From NCBI GenBank assembly GCA_044361595.1, contig JBIKIN010000005.1, positions 62,001 to 126,000 on the forward strand: a stretch of 64,000 bases of DNA, written 5' to 3'. The position numbers and the translations under genes are program-made. The notes beneath the pieces were generated by a model. It had not been told where the DNA came from and did no database searches. It saw only the letters and a list, made by a program, of their open reading frames with translations. Shown here one piece after another: positions 52,747-62,688 of this stretch (the stretch's first letter is position 1; each line of letters begins with the position of its first letter). The stretch is from Pseudopedobacter sp044361595. GTDB taxonomy: Bacteria > Bacteroidota > Bacteroidia > Sphingobacteriales > Sphingobacteriaceae.

Positions 52747-54669
52747 TTAAAATTTCCACCTTACAAAAGCTTCCATAGCTTCATAATTTGCTAAACCTAA
52801 TAAGTCATATTGTATTGCGGTATCTCTATTTCTTTCTTCTGCTCTTACCCAAAACTCTCTGGCATCATCGCCAGGGAAAACGGGACGATCTTTTTGAGAT
52901 TGGTGCTTAAATATTGCATTTCTTTTCTTTTCTAATTCTTGTGGTGATAAAGGTACAGCCATTTCAATTTCGTGAATATCCCACTCATGCCAAGCACCTC
53001 GGTATAGCCAAACCCAGCAATCCTTAGCCCAACTTTCTGTTTTCCTTAGTTCTATCATAGCCAATTTAACGGCTTCGAAACAGATTTTATGTGTGCCATG
53101 AGGATCGGCAAAATCGCCTGCAGCAAAAATTTGATGCGGTTTAATTTTTTGTAGAAGTTCCTTGGTTACTACAACATCTTCTTGAGATATCTCGTTTTTT
53201 CTACTAGATTTTCTCTTTTCGTAAAACGGCATATCCATAAAGTGGATGTTTTTATCTTTTAATCCGCAGTATCTAGCACCTGCTGTTGCTTCACCTTTTC
53301 TAATTAAACCCTTTATTAATCTTAAATCGTTAGGGTCTTTTTGATTTGGATTTTTTTGAGCGATAAATGATTTTAACTTTTTGTAGGTGTTATTTAATGC
53401 CTCATCATTTAAGCCTAAGTTTTTAGAAAGATCTATACTAAACTCCATAAATCTTAAAGCATCATTATCCCAAACCGCATTATTACCTGATGTTTGGTAG
53501 GCCACATGTACATCATGCCCTTGGTCTACTAATCTAATAAAGGTACCACCCATGCTAATCACATCATCATCTGGGTGTGGTGAAAATATGATAGAACGTT
53601 TAATTGCTGGATTTGCCCGCTCTGGTCTTTGACTGTCATCTGCATTTGGTTTACCTCCTGGCCAGCCAGTTATGGTGTGTTGTAGTTGATTAAAAATATC
53701 AATATTGATATTATAAACTGGGCCTTTAAGCGTGGCTAGCTGGGCCATACCGTGACTGTTGTAGTCTTCTTCAGTCAATTTTAATATGGGTTTCTCCACA
53801 GTTTTGGCCAGCCAAGTCACAGCTTTTTTTATTAAAATATTGTCCCAATTACAGTCTTTAACTTGCCAAGGCGTATCAAAGCGGGTAAGCATAGATGCGG
53901 CATCTTGGTCTAAAACAAATTCAACGTTTTCTGATAGTTGTAAATAAGTTGCAGGGACTTCGCTAGAGATTTCGCCTTCTACTGCTTTTTTTATAATTGG
54001 AGCTTTTTTACTTCCCCATGCTAGTAGAATTATTTCTTTAGCTTTAAATATTGTTCCTACACCCATGGTGATAGCTTTTGTAGGTACATTAGCTTTTCCG
54101 CCAAAATCTTTAGCGGCATCTTTACGGGTTAAATCATCTAAGGTAACCATTCTGGTCCCCGAGTTTGGCGCTGAACCCGGTTCGTTAAAACCAATATGGC
54201 CGGTACGCCCAATCCCTAAAAGCTGTAGGTCCAGGCCTCCATAGGCTGTAATTTTCTCTTCATATGCTATACAAAACTGATGAACATCATCGCTTTCTAA
54301 TGTGCCATTTGGAATATGAATGTTTTTTTGATCTACATCTACATGGTTAAACAAATGCTCATTCATAAACCTAACATAACTTTGTTCTGCATTTGGTTGC
54401 ATTGGAAAGTATTCGTCTAAGTTGAATGTTACTACATTTTTAAAACTCAAGCCTTCTTCTTTGTGTAGTCTAATCAACTCGGTGTAAACACCAACCGGAC
54501 TAGCACCTGTTGCTAAACCTAAGACGGTTTTTTCCATCTTTTCGTTTTTTTTGTGAATAATTGCAGCTATTCTTGCAGCTACTTTTATACAAGCATCTTT
54601 TTCTGTTTCAAATACTTTTACAGGTAATTTTTCAAAACGGGTTGATTCTAATAGGTTTAGACGAGCCAT
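52747..54669 (-). CDS. nagB: Glucosamine-6-phosphate deaminase fused to PIG-L deacetylase-like domain
   Basis: A 640-residue fusion known from Bacteroidota. The N-terminal part (about 1-270) is NagB, turning glucosamine 6-phosphate into fructose 6-phosphate and ammonia: LGLATGASPVGVYTELI near 48, FNLDEYF near 83, GIGRTGHIGFNEPGS near 151. The C-terminal part (about 350-600) is a PIG-L/LmbE-like deacetylase with the zinc motif FSPHPDDDVISMGGTF near 364 and DPHGTHKIC near 519. Alone the second domain would remove acetyl groups from GlcNAc derivatives, so the fusion may deacetylate and deaminate in one chain; this coupling is inference. The neighbours are anmK and a DeoR-type regulator. Normal nagB is about 260 residues. 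Confidence 0.93.
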   Translation of the reverse strand: MARLNLLESTRFEKLPVKVFETEKDACIKVAARIAAIIHKKNEKMEKTVLGLATGASPVGVYTELIRLHKEEGLSFKNVVTFNLDEYFPMQPNAEQSYVRFMNEHLFNHVDVDQKNIHIPNGTLESDDVHQFCIAYEEKITAYGGLDLQLLGIGRTGHIGFNEPGSAPNSGTRMVTLDDLTRKDAAKDFGGKANVPTKAITMGVGTIFKAKEIILLAWGSKKAPIIKKAVEGEISSEVPATYLQLSENVEFVLDQDAASMLTRFDTPWQVKDCNWDNILIKKAVTWLAKTVEKPILKLTEEDYNSHGMAQLATLKGPVYNINIDIFNQLQHTITGWPGGKPNADDSQRPERANPAIKRSIIFSPHPDDDVISMGGTFIRLVDQGHDVHVAYQTSGNNAVWDNDALRFMEFSIDLSKNLGLNDEALNNTYKKLKSFIAQKNPNQKDPNDLRLIKGLIRKGEATAGARYCGLKDKNIHFMDMPFYEKRKSSRKNEISQEDVVVTKELLQKIKPHQIFAAGDFADPHGTHKICFEAVKLAMIELRKTESWAKDCWVWLYRGAWHEWDIHEIEMAVPLSPQELEKKRNAIFKHQSQKDRPVFPGDDAREFWVRAEERNRDTAIQYDLLGLANYEAMEAFVRWKF

Positions 54670-54688
54670 ATCTATTTGTTTGGGAATT

Positions 54689-54696
54689 CAAATATA
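54689..54696 (-). promoter_or_regulatory. -7 element of the nagB promoter
   Basis: Minus-strand TATATTTG matches TAnnTTTG exactly, 19 bases before the nagB ATG. No clear -33 TTTG stands at 19 bases upstream, so this is a half-supported call. The rest of this 141-base spacer is the shared divergent region with anmK. Confidence 0.35.
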
Positions 54697-54810
54697 TAAA
54701 TGAGAATTTAAATATTTGCGTGTTTATGATATTTTTTTTTCATTTTGCGTTTTATTGCGCATTTAATCATTTAAAACCTATTTCATACCTTAGATTATAG
54801 GTTTATAATT

Positions 54811-55998
54811 ATGGAAAAAGGAATCAAAAAACTTTATGAAGTTTCAAAAAAGGACAGTAGATTAATTATAGGTTTAATGTCTGGTACTTCTTTAGATGGT
54901 TTAGATGTTGCTTTATGCGTTATTTCTGGTAATGGGTTAAATACACAGCTAGAATTAATAGCTTTTGAAACCTTTGCCTACAATCAAAAAATAAAACAAA
55001 AATTGAAGCAATTGAGCTTTAAAGTCCAAAATAATTTAGAAGACATTTGCTTAATGAACAAAGAATTAGCCTGTTTGCATGCACAAATGATTAATCTTTT
55101 TTTAGCAAACCATCATGTTAGTTATGAGGAAGTAGACCTGATTGCTAGCCATGGACAAACTATTTTCCATTCGCCACAAAAATTAAGAAGTCAAGATGAT
55201 ATAGGGAATGCAACTTTTCAGATTGGAGATGGAGATCAAATAGCTGTTGAAACAAAAATTATAACGCTTAGTGATTTTAGGCAAAAAAATGTGGCAGAAG
55301 GTAAAGAGGGTGCACCCTTAGTTATGTACGGAGATTATTTATTGTATCAAAGTACTCAGGAAAATAGGATTTTACTAAATATTGGCGGAATTGCAAACTT
55401 TACCTTGCTACCAATGAATGGTACTTTTGAAGACATCATTTCGACCGATACTGGGCCTGGAAATACTTTAATGGATCAATTTATTTATCAACAAGATGCT
55501 AATAAGTTTTATGATCAAAATGCCGAAATAGCTTTAAAGGGTACAATAAATGATGAATTATTAAATGCATTATTAGAACACTCTTTCTTTAAGCAGCCCT
55601 ATCCTAAGTCTACTGGTCCGGAGTTGTTTAATTTAAAATACTTGAATAAAGCTTTGGAAAATAGCGAAACATTAAACCTTGCTACCGAAGATATTATGGC
55701 AACTTTAAATTGGTTTACAGCCTACACAATTGCCCAAGCAATTAAAAATTGTACGGATAAAAGTCTAGATTATAAATTATACTTTAGTGGAGGAGGAATT
55801 CATAATCCACTATTAATTAAAAACTTACAGAGACTACTTCCCAATTTTAAATTGAATAATTTTAGCCAAATTGGGTTTAACCCCGATGCTAAAGAGGCAG
55901 CCTTATTTGCAATTTTAGCCAATGAAACGATAGCTGGTAATTATGCGGTTTTCTCTAAAAATACTTTAAGTATGGGAAAGATAAGTTTACCAGATTAA
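54811..55998 (+). CDS. anmK: Anhydro-N-acetylmuramic acid kinase
   Basis: Phosphorylates and opens 1,6-anhydro-MurNAc from peptidoglycan turnover, giving MurNAc 6-phosphate for recycling. 395 residues, family length is about 370-390. ATP/substrate motif IGLMSGTSLDGLDVALC near 19, IASHGQTIFHSP near 110, STDTGPGNTLMDQ near 210, and FSGGGIHNPLL near 328. Divergent from the nagB fusion, convergent with the DeoR regulator; the two stop codons overlap by three bases in a shared TTAA. It belongs to an amino-sugar recycling group. It uses ATG 54811; a second Met is in motif 1, so the start is clear. Confidence 0.95.
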   Translation: MEKGIKKLYEVSKKDSRLIIGLMSGTSLDGLDVALCVISGNGLNTQLELIAFETFAYNQKIKQKLKQLSFKVQNNLEDICLMNKELACLHAQMINLFLANHHVSYEEVDLIASHGQTIFHSPQKLRSQDDIGNATFQIGDGDQIAVETKIITLSDFRQKNVAEGKEGAPLVMYGDYLLYQSTQENRILLNIGGIANFTLLPMNGTFEDIISTDTGPGNTLMDQFIYQQDANKFYDQNAEIALKGTINDELLNALLEHSFFKQPYPKSTGPELFNLKYLNKALENSETLNLATEDIMATLNWFTAYTIAQAIKNCTDKSLDYKLYFSGGGIHNPLLIKNLQRLLPNFKLNNFSQIGFNPDAKEAALFAILANETIAGNYAVFSKNTLSMGKISLPD

Positions 55999-56741
55999 TA
56001 GATTTTCAGATTTAAATTTTTGTAAAGACTTAACTCTGTGTCGTTAGATTGCAGCTCTGTAATAAAATGAGTAATTTCATTTAAGCCACAAACCCTCATT
56101 TTCTGAACCGAGTTTAGTTTTTCTGCTATACTTAAAATCACAATTTTAGAAGAGCATTTAATCATGGCTTTTTTTACTTGCACAACTTCCCAGTCAGAAT
56201 CGGTAATTCCTTCTTTGATGTCAATTCCGTTAGCGCCTAAAAAACACATATCTACTTTTATTTCAGATAAATCGTTAATTACGCTTGCACCAATATTTAT
56301 TTGAGCATTTTTTGAAAGTTGCCCTCCTATTAATATAACTGTTAGCTTGGAATGCTCTGCTAACTCTAAAGCAACTAGTGGGCTAATAGTGAAGAAGGTT
56401 GCCTCTAAATTAGATGGAATTAATTTTGCTAATTCTATCATGGTAGTTCCACCCCCAGTGAGTATTACCATGCCCTCTTTAATTAATTCGATGGCTTTTT
56501 TTGCAACTATTTTCTTTGCGTCTTGTGCATACACTTCATTTTTTTCAAAAGGGAAATGAAAAGATTTTGACAATGCCCCACCATGTACTTTTAGTAATTT
56601 TCCGCTATCAGAAAGTTCATTTAAATCTCTTCTAACGGTATCTTCAGAAACATCTAATTGCAAACTCAAATCTGAGGATAATACTTTATTATGTAAATTT
56701 ATTTGACGCATAATAAATGCATGTCTTTCTTTTTTAAGCAT
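55995..56741 (-). CDS. DeoR/GlpR-family transcriptional regulator
   Basis: A 248-residue repressor with an N-terminal winged HTH (about 3-58; recognition part DVSEDTVRRDLNELSDSGKL and the wing LKVHGGALS) and a C-terminal sugar-phosphate-binding DeoRC domain (about 75-235; LTGGGTTMIELAKLI, CFLGANGIDIKEGITDSDW). Members bind phosphorylated sugars. Placed between anmK and the SusC/SusD operon, it is a good candidate to control either; divergent from susC over 315 bases. The exact effector is unknown but a GlcNAc- or MurNAc-derived phosphate is plausible. Confidence 0.9.
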   Translation of the reverse strand: MLKKERHAFIMRQINLHNKVLSSDLSLQLDVSEDTVRRDLNELSDSGKLLKVHGGALSKSFHFPFEKNEVYAQDAKKIVAKKAIELIKEGMVILTGGGTTMIELAKLIPSNLEATFFTISPLVALELAEHSKLTVILIGGQLSKNAQINIGASVINDLSEIKVDMCFLGANGIDIKEGITDSDWEVVQVKKAMIKCSSKIVILSIAEKLNSVQKMRVCGLNEITHFITELQSNDTELSLYKNLNLKIY

Positions 56742-57056
56742 AAATATTTTAAAGAAATTTTTTTAATCTAATGTATGGTTTTTTCTTTTGATAATAAAAG
56801 TGCAAAATTATGCAATATATAAGGTTTAAAACCAATTAAAAACGTAAGCATATCTCCCAATTTATCCTGATATAAGTTATTATGATGTTATTAAATCGGG
56901 CAATTTACTGTAAATGTGTTGTTTGTACACTTTGTAAATCAAAAATAAATATCAAAAAAATTTGCGTTTTTGTGCAATTTATTCAATCTTTATAAAGTCA
57001 ATTCTTTAAAACCTGCAAGTTCAAAGAATTAATCAACTTACTTAACTCAAAAAAAT
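56742..57056. other. Divergent intergenic region, no gene
   Basis: 315 AT-rich bases between the DeoR regulator and susC, with no reading frame worth calling. GTTTGTACAC with a nearby TTTGTAAAT (about 56922-56940) and the TTTG at 56969-56972 are possible binding or -33 sites, but no good -7 element follows. The promoters of both genes must lie here. Confidence 0.5.
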
Positions 57057-60000
57057 ATGAAAAAAAATTTACTCATGTTACTTTTTGGAATGTTATTTTT
57101 AATTGGCCAATCATATGCTCAAGAAAAAGTAATTACCGGAACAGTAACATCCGCAGATGATGGGATGCCGCTACCAGGTGTTTCTGTAAAAATTAAAGGA
57201 TCAACAGTTGGTGTGCAAACCAATATTGATGGAAAATATTCCATAAGATCAAAAAATGGTGAAATAATAATTTTCTCTTTCTTAGGGACAGTAAGTCTGG
57301 AAAAAACTGTAGGAAGCACTAATGTTATCAATGTAGCATTAACTCAAGACACAAAATCTTTAAATGAAGTAGTAGTAACTGCCTTGGGACAAACCATACA
57401 ACAAAGAGCACTGGGAACATCGCAACAAAGTGTTAAAGGTGCTGATATTGCAGGTACACAAAGAGAAAACTTCATCAATGCGCTTCAAGGGCGAGTAGCG
57501 GGAGTAGAAGTTACAAGTACATCTGGTGTACCTGGTGCATCATCATCTATTACTATTAGAGGCGTAAGTTCTATTAGTGGAAGCAATCAACCACTATTTA
57601 TAGTAGATGGATTACCTATAGACAATAAAACATTAAACACATCAGTATTCTTCTCAGAGAATAGTTCAACAACCTCGCAGGCCAATAGATCTAATGACTT
57701 TACAAATAGATCTTCGGATATTAACCCAGAGGATATAGAAAGTTTAGTTGTATTAAAAGGTCCAGAAGCTGCTGCTCTATATGGAATTGATGCAGCAAAC
57801 GGAGCTATTGTAATTACCACAAAAAGAGGTAAAGTTGGCACTGGCGTAATTGATTATAGCAACAGTTTTAGAATAGAATCTCCTAGAGGAAGACCGGAAA
57901 TTCAAAGAGAATATGGGCCTAATGCTGTAGGCACAAGTACATTCTTATATTTTGGAGACAAGTACCCTGCAGGGACTAAATTTTATGATAACATTGACGC
58001 ATTCTTCAAAACAGCCTTAACACAAAAGCATAATCTTTCTTTAAGCGGTGGAGCAGATAATGTTACTTATAGGATTTCGAGTTCATTTACAAATCAAAAC
58101 GGAGTAGTTCCGAATTCTAAATATGATAGAATAAATGTTACTGGTGCTACACAAGCAACTTTAAATAAGTGGTTAAAATCTGATTTATCATTAAGCTATT
58201 CTTATGCAAATAACGATCAACCTAGAAAAGGTGCTGGAGGGCCATTAATAGGTTTATTAGTTTGGCCACAAACAGATGATGCCGCAGATTATCTCACACC
58301 AGCAGGCACAAGAAGAAGATTAACTACTCTTACAGCTAATAACGAGGTTGATAATCCTTATTTTAATGTAAATAAAAATCTAACAAACTCTAAAAATAAC
58401 AGATTTATAACCAATTTGGGATTAACCATTACTCCTTTTAAATGGGGTAATTTAAAATCAAACATTGGGGTTGATAATTATACCAATCAAAATATTATCA
58501 CAAGACACCCAGAGAGTACTGCGGGTTTTGCGTTTAAAGGGATCTTAGATATTGCTAATGATATCACAAGAAATATAAACGTTCAAAACCTGTTTAACAT
58601 TAATAAGTTTAAACTTGCTAAAGATATTTCTTTTAATGCTACACTAGGGCAATCTCTTCAAGACTTAAGGAGTAATACAGATGCGCTTTATGGAGAAGGG
58701 TTTTTAGAGCCTGAGTTTGTATCAGTAAATAATACAGCAATAAGAAATGCTAAAAGTTCTTTAATAAGAAGACGATTGGTAAGCGCTTTCTATACTGCAA
58801 CTTTTTCTTATAAAGATTATTTATACGTAACCACAACAGGAAGAAATGACTGGACATCTACAATTCCTGCAGGATCCAATTCATTCTTTTATCCTTCTAT
58901 TTCAGGTAGTTTTGTATTTACAGACGTTCCATTACTTAAAGGGATACAAAAATATATTTATTCAGGTAAATTAAGAGCTGCTTATGCGCAAGTAGGTAGA
59001 GACGCTAGACCATATTCTTATGTACCATCTTTAGAGTTTAAGGCAACTGTAGGTGGTGGTTATGGTTATGGTTTTACAGGTCCAAATCTAGCCCTTAAGC
59101 CAGAATTTGCAGAATCTTACGAATTTGGGACAGAATTAGGGTTTTTTAAAGATAGATTGGGTTTAGATGTTACAGTTTACAGAAAAGAAACTATAGACCA
59201 AATTATTAATGATTTAAGAGGGAGTTATGCAACTGGGTATATCTTATTTAATCTAAATGGTGGAAGTACTAGAAACCAAGGATTAGAAATATCATTAAGA
59301 GGCACACCTATAAAAAATAAAAACTTCTCTTGGGATGTATTAACAAATTTTGAAAGTGCGAATGGAAAAGTTTTAGCATTACCAAATGCAGTTCCAGAAT
59401 CTTATGTTTCTGATACATGGTTATATGGTAACGTAAGAAATGGTAATTCACCAGGTAATTCTACTCGATCATTAACAGGGTTATTCTATTTAAAGAATAA
59501 TAATGGTGATATCCTTATTGATGCAACAACTGGATTACCTTTAAGGTCAACTACTTTTACAGATGCTGGATATGACAGACAGCCAGATTTCACAATTGGT
59601 TTAAACAATAGTTTTAAGTACAAAAACTTTTCCGTTTCATTCTTATTGGATTTTAGAAAAGGTGGAGACATATTAAATGCTACACAGCAATTCTTAACTG
59701 CAAGAGGCTTAAGTATGCAAACTTTAGATAGAATGGAACCAAGAGTAATTGCTGGGGTTTTAAGAGACGGAAAAGAAAATACCGCAACTCCTACTAAAAA
59801 CAACATTGTGATTGTACCAAACTATCAAACCGGATATTATACTGGTATTAGCGAAGAGCTGTTTATAGAAAAAGATATCAATTGGATGAGATTAAGAGAT
59901 GTAACTGTTAATTATAAGCTGCCTGCAACATTACTTAGCAGACAAAAATTAGTAAAAAATGCAAGCATATTTGTAACAGGTACAGATTTATTTTTAATAA

Positions 60001-60134
60001 CTAACTATTCTGGTTTAGACCCTATTGTTAATGGAAATTCAGCTGCGGTTGGTGGTTCTGGTGGAGCAGGTATAGATTATGGAAACTTTCCAATCCCGAT
60101 GGGAATTAATTTAGGTGTTAGAGTTGGATTTTAA
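57057..60134 (+). CDS. SusC/RagA-family TonB-linked outer-membrane protein
   Basis: A 1025-residue receptor with signal peptide (1-21), carboxypeptidase-regulatory domain (about 25-105, GTVTSADDGMPLPGVSVKIK), plug domain with SITIRGVSSISGSNQPLFIV and PEAAALYGIDAANGAIVITT, the SusC-specific signature, and a barrel ending MGINLGVRVGF with terminal Phe. With the adjacent SusD it imports an oligomer, often a glycan. No glycoside hydrolase is in the pair, so the substrate is open; the neighbouring amino-sugar genes make an aminosugar polymer possible. Start ATG just after a run of A residues. Confidence 0.93.
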   Translation: MKKNLLMLLFGMLFLIGQSYAQEKVITGTVTSADDGMPLPGVSVKIKGSTVGVQTNIDGKYSIRSKNGEIIIFSFLGTVSLEKTVGSTNVINVALTQDTKSLNEVVVTALGQTIQQRALGTSQQSVKGADIAGTQRENFINALQGRVAGVEVTSTSGVPGASSSITIRGVSSISGSNQPLFIVDGLPIDNKTLNTSVFFSENSSTTSQANRSNDFTNRSSDINPEDIESLVVLKGPEAAALYGIDAANGAIVITTKRGKVGTGVIDYSNSFRIESPRGRPEIQREYGPNAVGTSTFLYFGDKYPAGTKFYDNIDAFFKTALTQKHNLSLSGGADNVTYRISSSFTNQNGVVPNSKYDRINVTGATQATLNKWLKSDLSLSYSYANNDQPRKGAGGPLIGLLVWPQTDDAADYLTPAGTRRRLTTLTANNEVDNPYFNVNKNLTNSKNNRFITNLGLTITPFKWGNLKSNIGVDNYTNQNIITRHPESTAGFAFKGILDIANDITRNINVQNLFNINKFKLAKDISFNATLGQSLQDLRSNTDALYGEGFLEPEFVSVNNTAIRNAKSSLIRRRLVSAFYTATFSYKDYLYVTTTGRNDWTSTIPAGSNSFFYPSISGSFVFTDVPLLKGIQKYIYSGKLRAAYAQVGRDARPYSYVPSLEFKATVGGGYGYGFTGPNLALKPEFAESYEFGTELGFFKDRLGLDVTVYRKETIDQIINDLRGSYATGYILFNLNGGSTRNQGLEISLRGTPIKNKNFSWDVLTNFESANGKVLALPNAVPESYVSDTWLYGNVRNGNSPGNSTRSLTGLFYLKNNNGDILIDATTGLPLRSTTFTDAGYDRQPDFTIGLNNSFKYKNFSVSFLLDFRKGGDILNATQQFLTARGLSMQTLDRMEPRVIAGVLRDGKENTATPTKNNIVIVPNYQTGYYTGISEELFIEKDINWMRLRDVTVNYKLPATLLSRQKLVKNASIFVTGTDLFLITNYSGLDPIVNGNSAAVGGSGGAGIDYGNFPIPMGINLGVRVGF

Positions 60135-60149
60135 TAAGGAGATTTTAAG

Positions 60150-61718
60150 ATGAAAAAATTATTTATCATGTGTTCAATTGCCTGCCTAGTATCGGTAAGT
60201 AGTTGTAAAAAATATTTAGACGTAAACGTCAACCCCAATGCGCCACAACAAGTATCTGCAAATTTATATTTAGCACCAATGCTTCACTGGATGGTTACAT
60301 CTCCACAGTTTGATGCAAGATTTATTGGTAGATACACACAAAATTGGTATTTACCTGGCACAGCTATTTCTACATGGGACAGACAAGGTTACGATGCTAC
60401 AAGTGATAACGGAGGTCAATTATGGCGTGATGTGTATTGGAGCTTAGGTCAAAATTTAGTGGATATGACTAAAAAAGCCGAGGCTGAACAGCGTTGGGAC
60501 TTACTGGGTGTTGCACAAATACTAAAAGCTTGGGGATGGCAATCTTTAACAGATGTTCACGGAGAAATCATCATCAAAGAAGCAGTAGATGCTAGTAAAA
60601 CTCAGTTTACTTATGATAGTCAAGAATTTGCTTATGAGGAGATTAGACGATTATTAACTTTAGCCATTGCCAATTTACAAAGAACAGACGGAGCTGTAAA
60701 TGCCTCTTATTTAGCCGTTGGCGATAAAATTTATAATGGTGATAGAACAAAGTGGCTTAAATATGCTTACGGTCTATTAGCTAGAAATCTAAGTCATTAT
60801 TCAAACAAAACAGCTCTTTATAAGCCTGATGATGTCATAGATGCTGTAGATAGGTCTTTCGCAAGTAATGCAGATGATCTACTTTTAACATACACCAATA
60901 CAGCTAATGATGACACCAATTTTCATGGTCCTCGCCGTGGGAATATGCCTAATTATCGTCAAACGCAATTCATAGTAAACTTGATGAATGGAAGCCAGTT
61001 TGGCGGTGTAGATGACCCCAGAAGAACTAGAATATTATCTCCTTCACCTGATGGAGTATATAGAGGATTAGATATTAATGTTATAAATTTTGGAGCATTA
61101 ACTACTGCACAGAGACCTAATAATCTTTGGGGATATGCAGCAAATATTTCATCTGGAGTGCCTACAAGGTATATTTTTGACGATAAAACTAAAATGCCTG
61201 CAATGACTTACTCTGAATTGCAATTTATAAAAGCCGAAGCTGCCTATAGAAAAGGAGACAAAGCAACCGCTTTAACTGCATACAGAAATGCAGTTTCTTC
61301 ACATATAGATTTTGTAAATGCGAGGAATACAGATAATGGACAAACACCTTTAGCAATTAGTGCGATTGAAAAAGCAAATTTCTTAGCTAACGTCAATATC
61401 ATTCCAACAGCTCCAAATTTAACTTTGTCTCACATTATGTCTCAAAAATATATTGCATTATGGGGCTGGGGACATTTAGAAACTTGGATGGATTTAAGAA
61501 GGTATAATTATACTGATGTTGAAACAATAACTGGTAAACAAGTTTTCTTAGGCTTTGGTATTCCAACAGCATTATTCGGAGATAATAGTAACAAAACTGC
61601 ACAAAGAATTAGACCAAGATATTTTTCAGAATATGTATGGAATGTTGCTAGTTTAGAAGTTGTTGGCGGTTTAGCTCTAGATTTTCATACCAAACCATTA
61701 TGGATCACACAACCTTAA
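60150..61718 (+). CDS. SusD/RagB-like outer-membrane lipoprotein
   Basis: A 522-residue substrate-binding partner of SusC. The lipobox lies in the signal (CLVSVSSC, Cys20). The SusD_like N-terminal segment KKYLDVNVNPNAPQQV is followed by TPR-like helices (about 100-300, for example WDLLGVAQILKAWGWQSL), and the C-terminal part contains YSELQFIKAEAAYRKGDK and ISQKY-like SHIMSQKYIALWGW. Starts 15 bases after susC, so the two form an operon. It is the RagB/SusD-like (SusD_6 kind) group rather than the starch type. Binding specificity unknown. Confidence 0.92.
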   Translation: MKKLFIMCSIACLVSVSSCKKYLDVNVNPNAPQQVSANLYLAPMLHWMVTSPQFDARFIGRYTQNWYLPGTAISTWDRQGYDATSDNGGQLWRDVYWSLGQNLVDMTKKAEAEQRWDLLGVAQILKAWGWQSLTDVHGEIIIKEAVDASKTQFTYDSQEFAYEEIRRLLTLAIANLQRTDGAVNASYLAVGDKIYNGDRTKWLKYAYGLLARNLSHYSNKTALYKPDDVIDAVDRSFASNADDLLLTYTNTANDDTNFHGPRRGNMPNYRQTQFIVNLMNGSQFGGVDDPRRTRILSPSPDGVYRGLDINVINFGALTTAQRPNNLWGYAANISSGVPTRYIFDDKTKMPAMTYSELQFIKAEAAYRKGDKATALTAYRNAVSSHIDFVNARNTDNGQTPLAISAIEKANFLANVNIIPTAPNLTLSHIMSQKYIALWGWGHLETWMDLRRYNYTDVETITGKQVFLGFGIPTALFGDNSNKTAQRIRPRYFSEYVWNVASLEVVGGLALDFHTKPLWITQP

Positions 61719-61728
61719 ATTTTAGAAC

Positions 61729-62517
61729 ATGAAAAAAATATTAATATATATAGCAGTTTTTAGTGCTGCAATAATCACATTTTCATCATGTGAAAAAAGT
61801 GCTGTACAAGTAATTGATGCACCACCAAATGGGCCATTAGTAAGGTTTTACAATTTTGCCATTAACGGACCAAGTGTAAACTTTTTTGCAAATGATATTA
61901 AAGTTTCTGCAACAAACTCTGCAACAGGGATAGAAGCACTAACAGGGGTGAATTTTGGTGGAATATTCCCTGGTAATAATAATTACGTTTCAATAGCTAG
62001 CGTGGGAAATGTTACTCTAAAATCAATAACGCCATCAACGGCCACTGTTAATCCTAATACAACTGTAGCTAATTTATCAGCAACTTTAGAAACTGGAAAA
62101 TACTATTCATTTTATACCAGTGGAGTTTTTGATGCCACAGCAAAAACATCATCAGGATTTGTTATTGAAGATGTAGTACCAGCAGTGGATACTTCTGCAG
62201 CATATGTTAGATTGGTAAATACTGTCCCAAATGCAAATATTAGTGGGTTTGATTTAAAGGCATTAAACACCACCACAAACGAAAACATAACCATTGCTGG
62301 AGTAACAGCATATCAATCGGGTTCTGTTTTTGTAAAGGTTCCAAATGGGGTGTATAACTTAACTTCTATTAGCACAAATACTCCAACTAGTTATACCATT
62401 ACAAGAACAGCTGTCTCTTTTGCCAAAGGGTTAGTTTATACCATAACTACTAGAGGCGATGCTACTTTAACAACTGGAGCAAATGCTAGAGCTTTAGATT
62501 TAACTAGAAATAGATAG
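61729..62517 (+). CDS. DUF4397-like lipoprotein of the SusCD operon
   Basis: A 262-residue lipoprotein (MKKILIYIAVFSAAIITFSSC, Cys21). Two similar beta domains: LVRFYNFAINGPSVNFFAND near 35 and YVRLVNTVPNANISGFDLKA near 165, each with the R-x-x-N/H start typical of DUF4397 repeats. It starts 10 bases after susD and ends in a terminator, so it is the third gene of the operon. It probably sits on the cell surface beside SusD, where it may help bind substrate; this is inferred. Confidence 0.8.
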   Translation: MKKILIYIAVFSAAIITFSSCEKSAVQVIDAPPNGPLVRFYNFAINGPSVNFFANDIKVSATNSATGIEALTGVNFGGIFPGNNNYVSIASVGNVTLKSITPSTATVNPNTTVANLSATLETGKYYSFYTSGVFDATAKTSSGFVIEDVVPAVDTSAAYVRLVNTVPNANISGFDLKALNTTTNENITIAGVTAYQSGSVFVKVPNGVYNLTSISTNTPTSYTITRTAVSFAKGLVYTITTRGDATLTTGANARALDLTRNR

Positions 62518-62539
62518 TAAAAAAATAGTGTTAAATTAT

Positions 62540-62576
62540 AAATCCTCTTCCTTTAATTAGGGAGAGGATTTTTTTT
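62540..62576 (+). terminator. Terminator of the susC-susD operon
   Basis: AAATCCTCTTCC pairs with GGGAGAGGATTT around TTTAATTA and continues in a run of T residues to 62576, about 25 bases past the DUF4397 stop. Confidence 0.9.
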
Positions 62577-62661
62577 GCCCTCATATTTTCTACCATTCAT
62601 CCTTTAAAAGCCTCCACTCATCTAAAAACCCTTCAAAAAATAACGCTTATGCCACACTTTT

Positions 62662-62687
62662 ATGCTGTTAAACAAAATTAACAGCAT
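62662..62687 (+). promoter_or_regulatory. 9-base perfect palindrome touching the start codon
   Basis: ATGCTGTTA (62662-62670) and TAACAGCAT (62679-62687) pair perfectly around AACAAAAT, ending one base before the ATG at 62689. Either it is an operator or, in RNA, a hairpin that covers the ribosome entry region of the receptor gene. Confidence 0.5.
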
Positions 62688-62688
62688 C

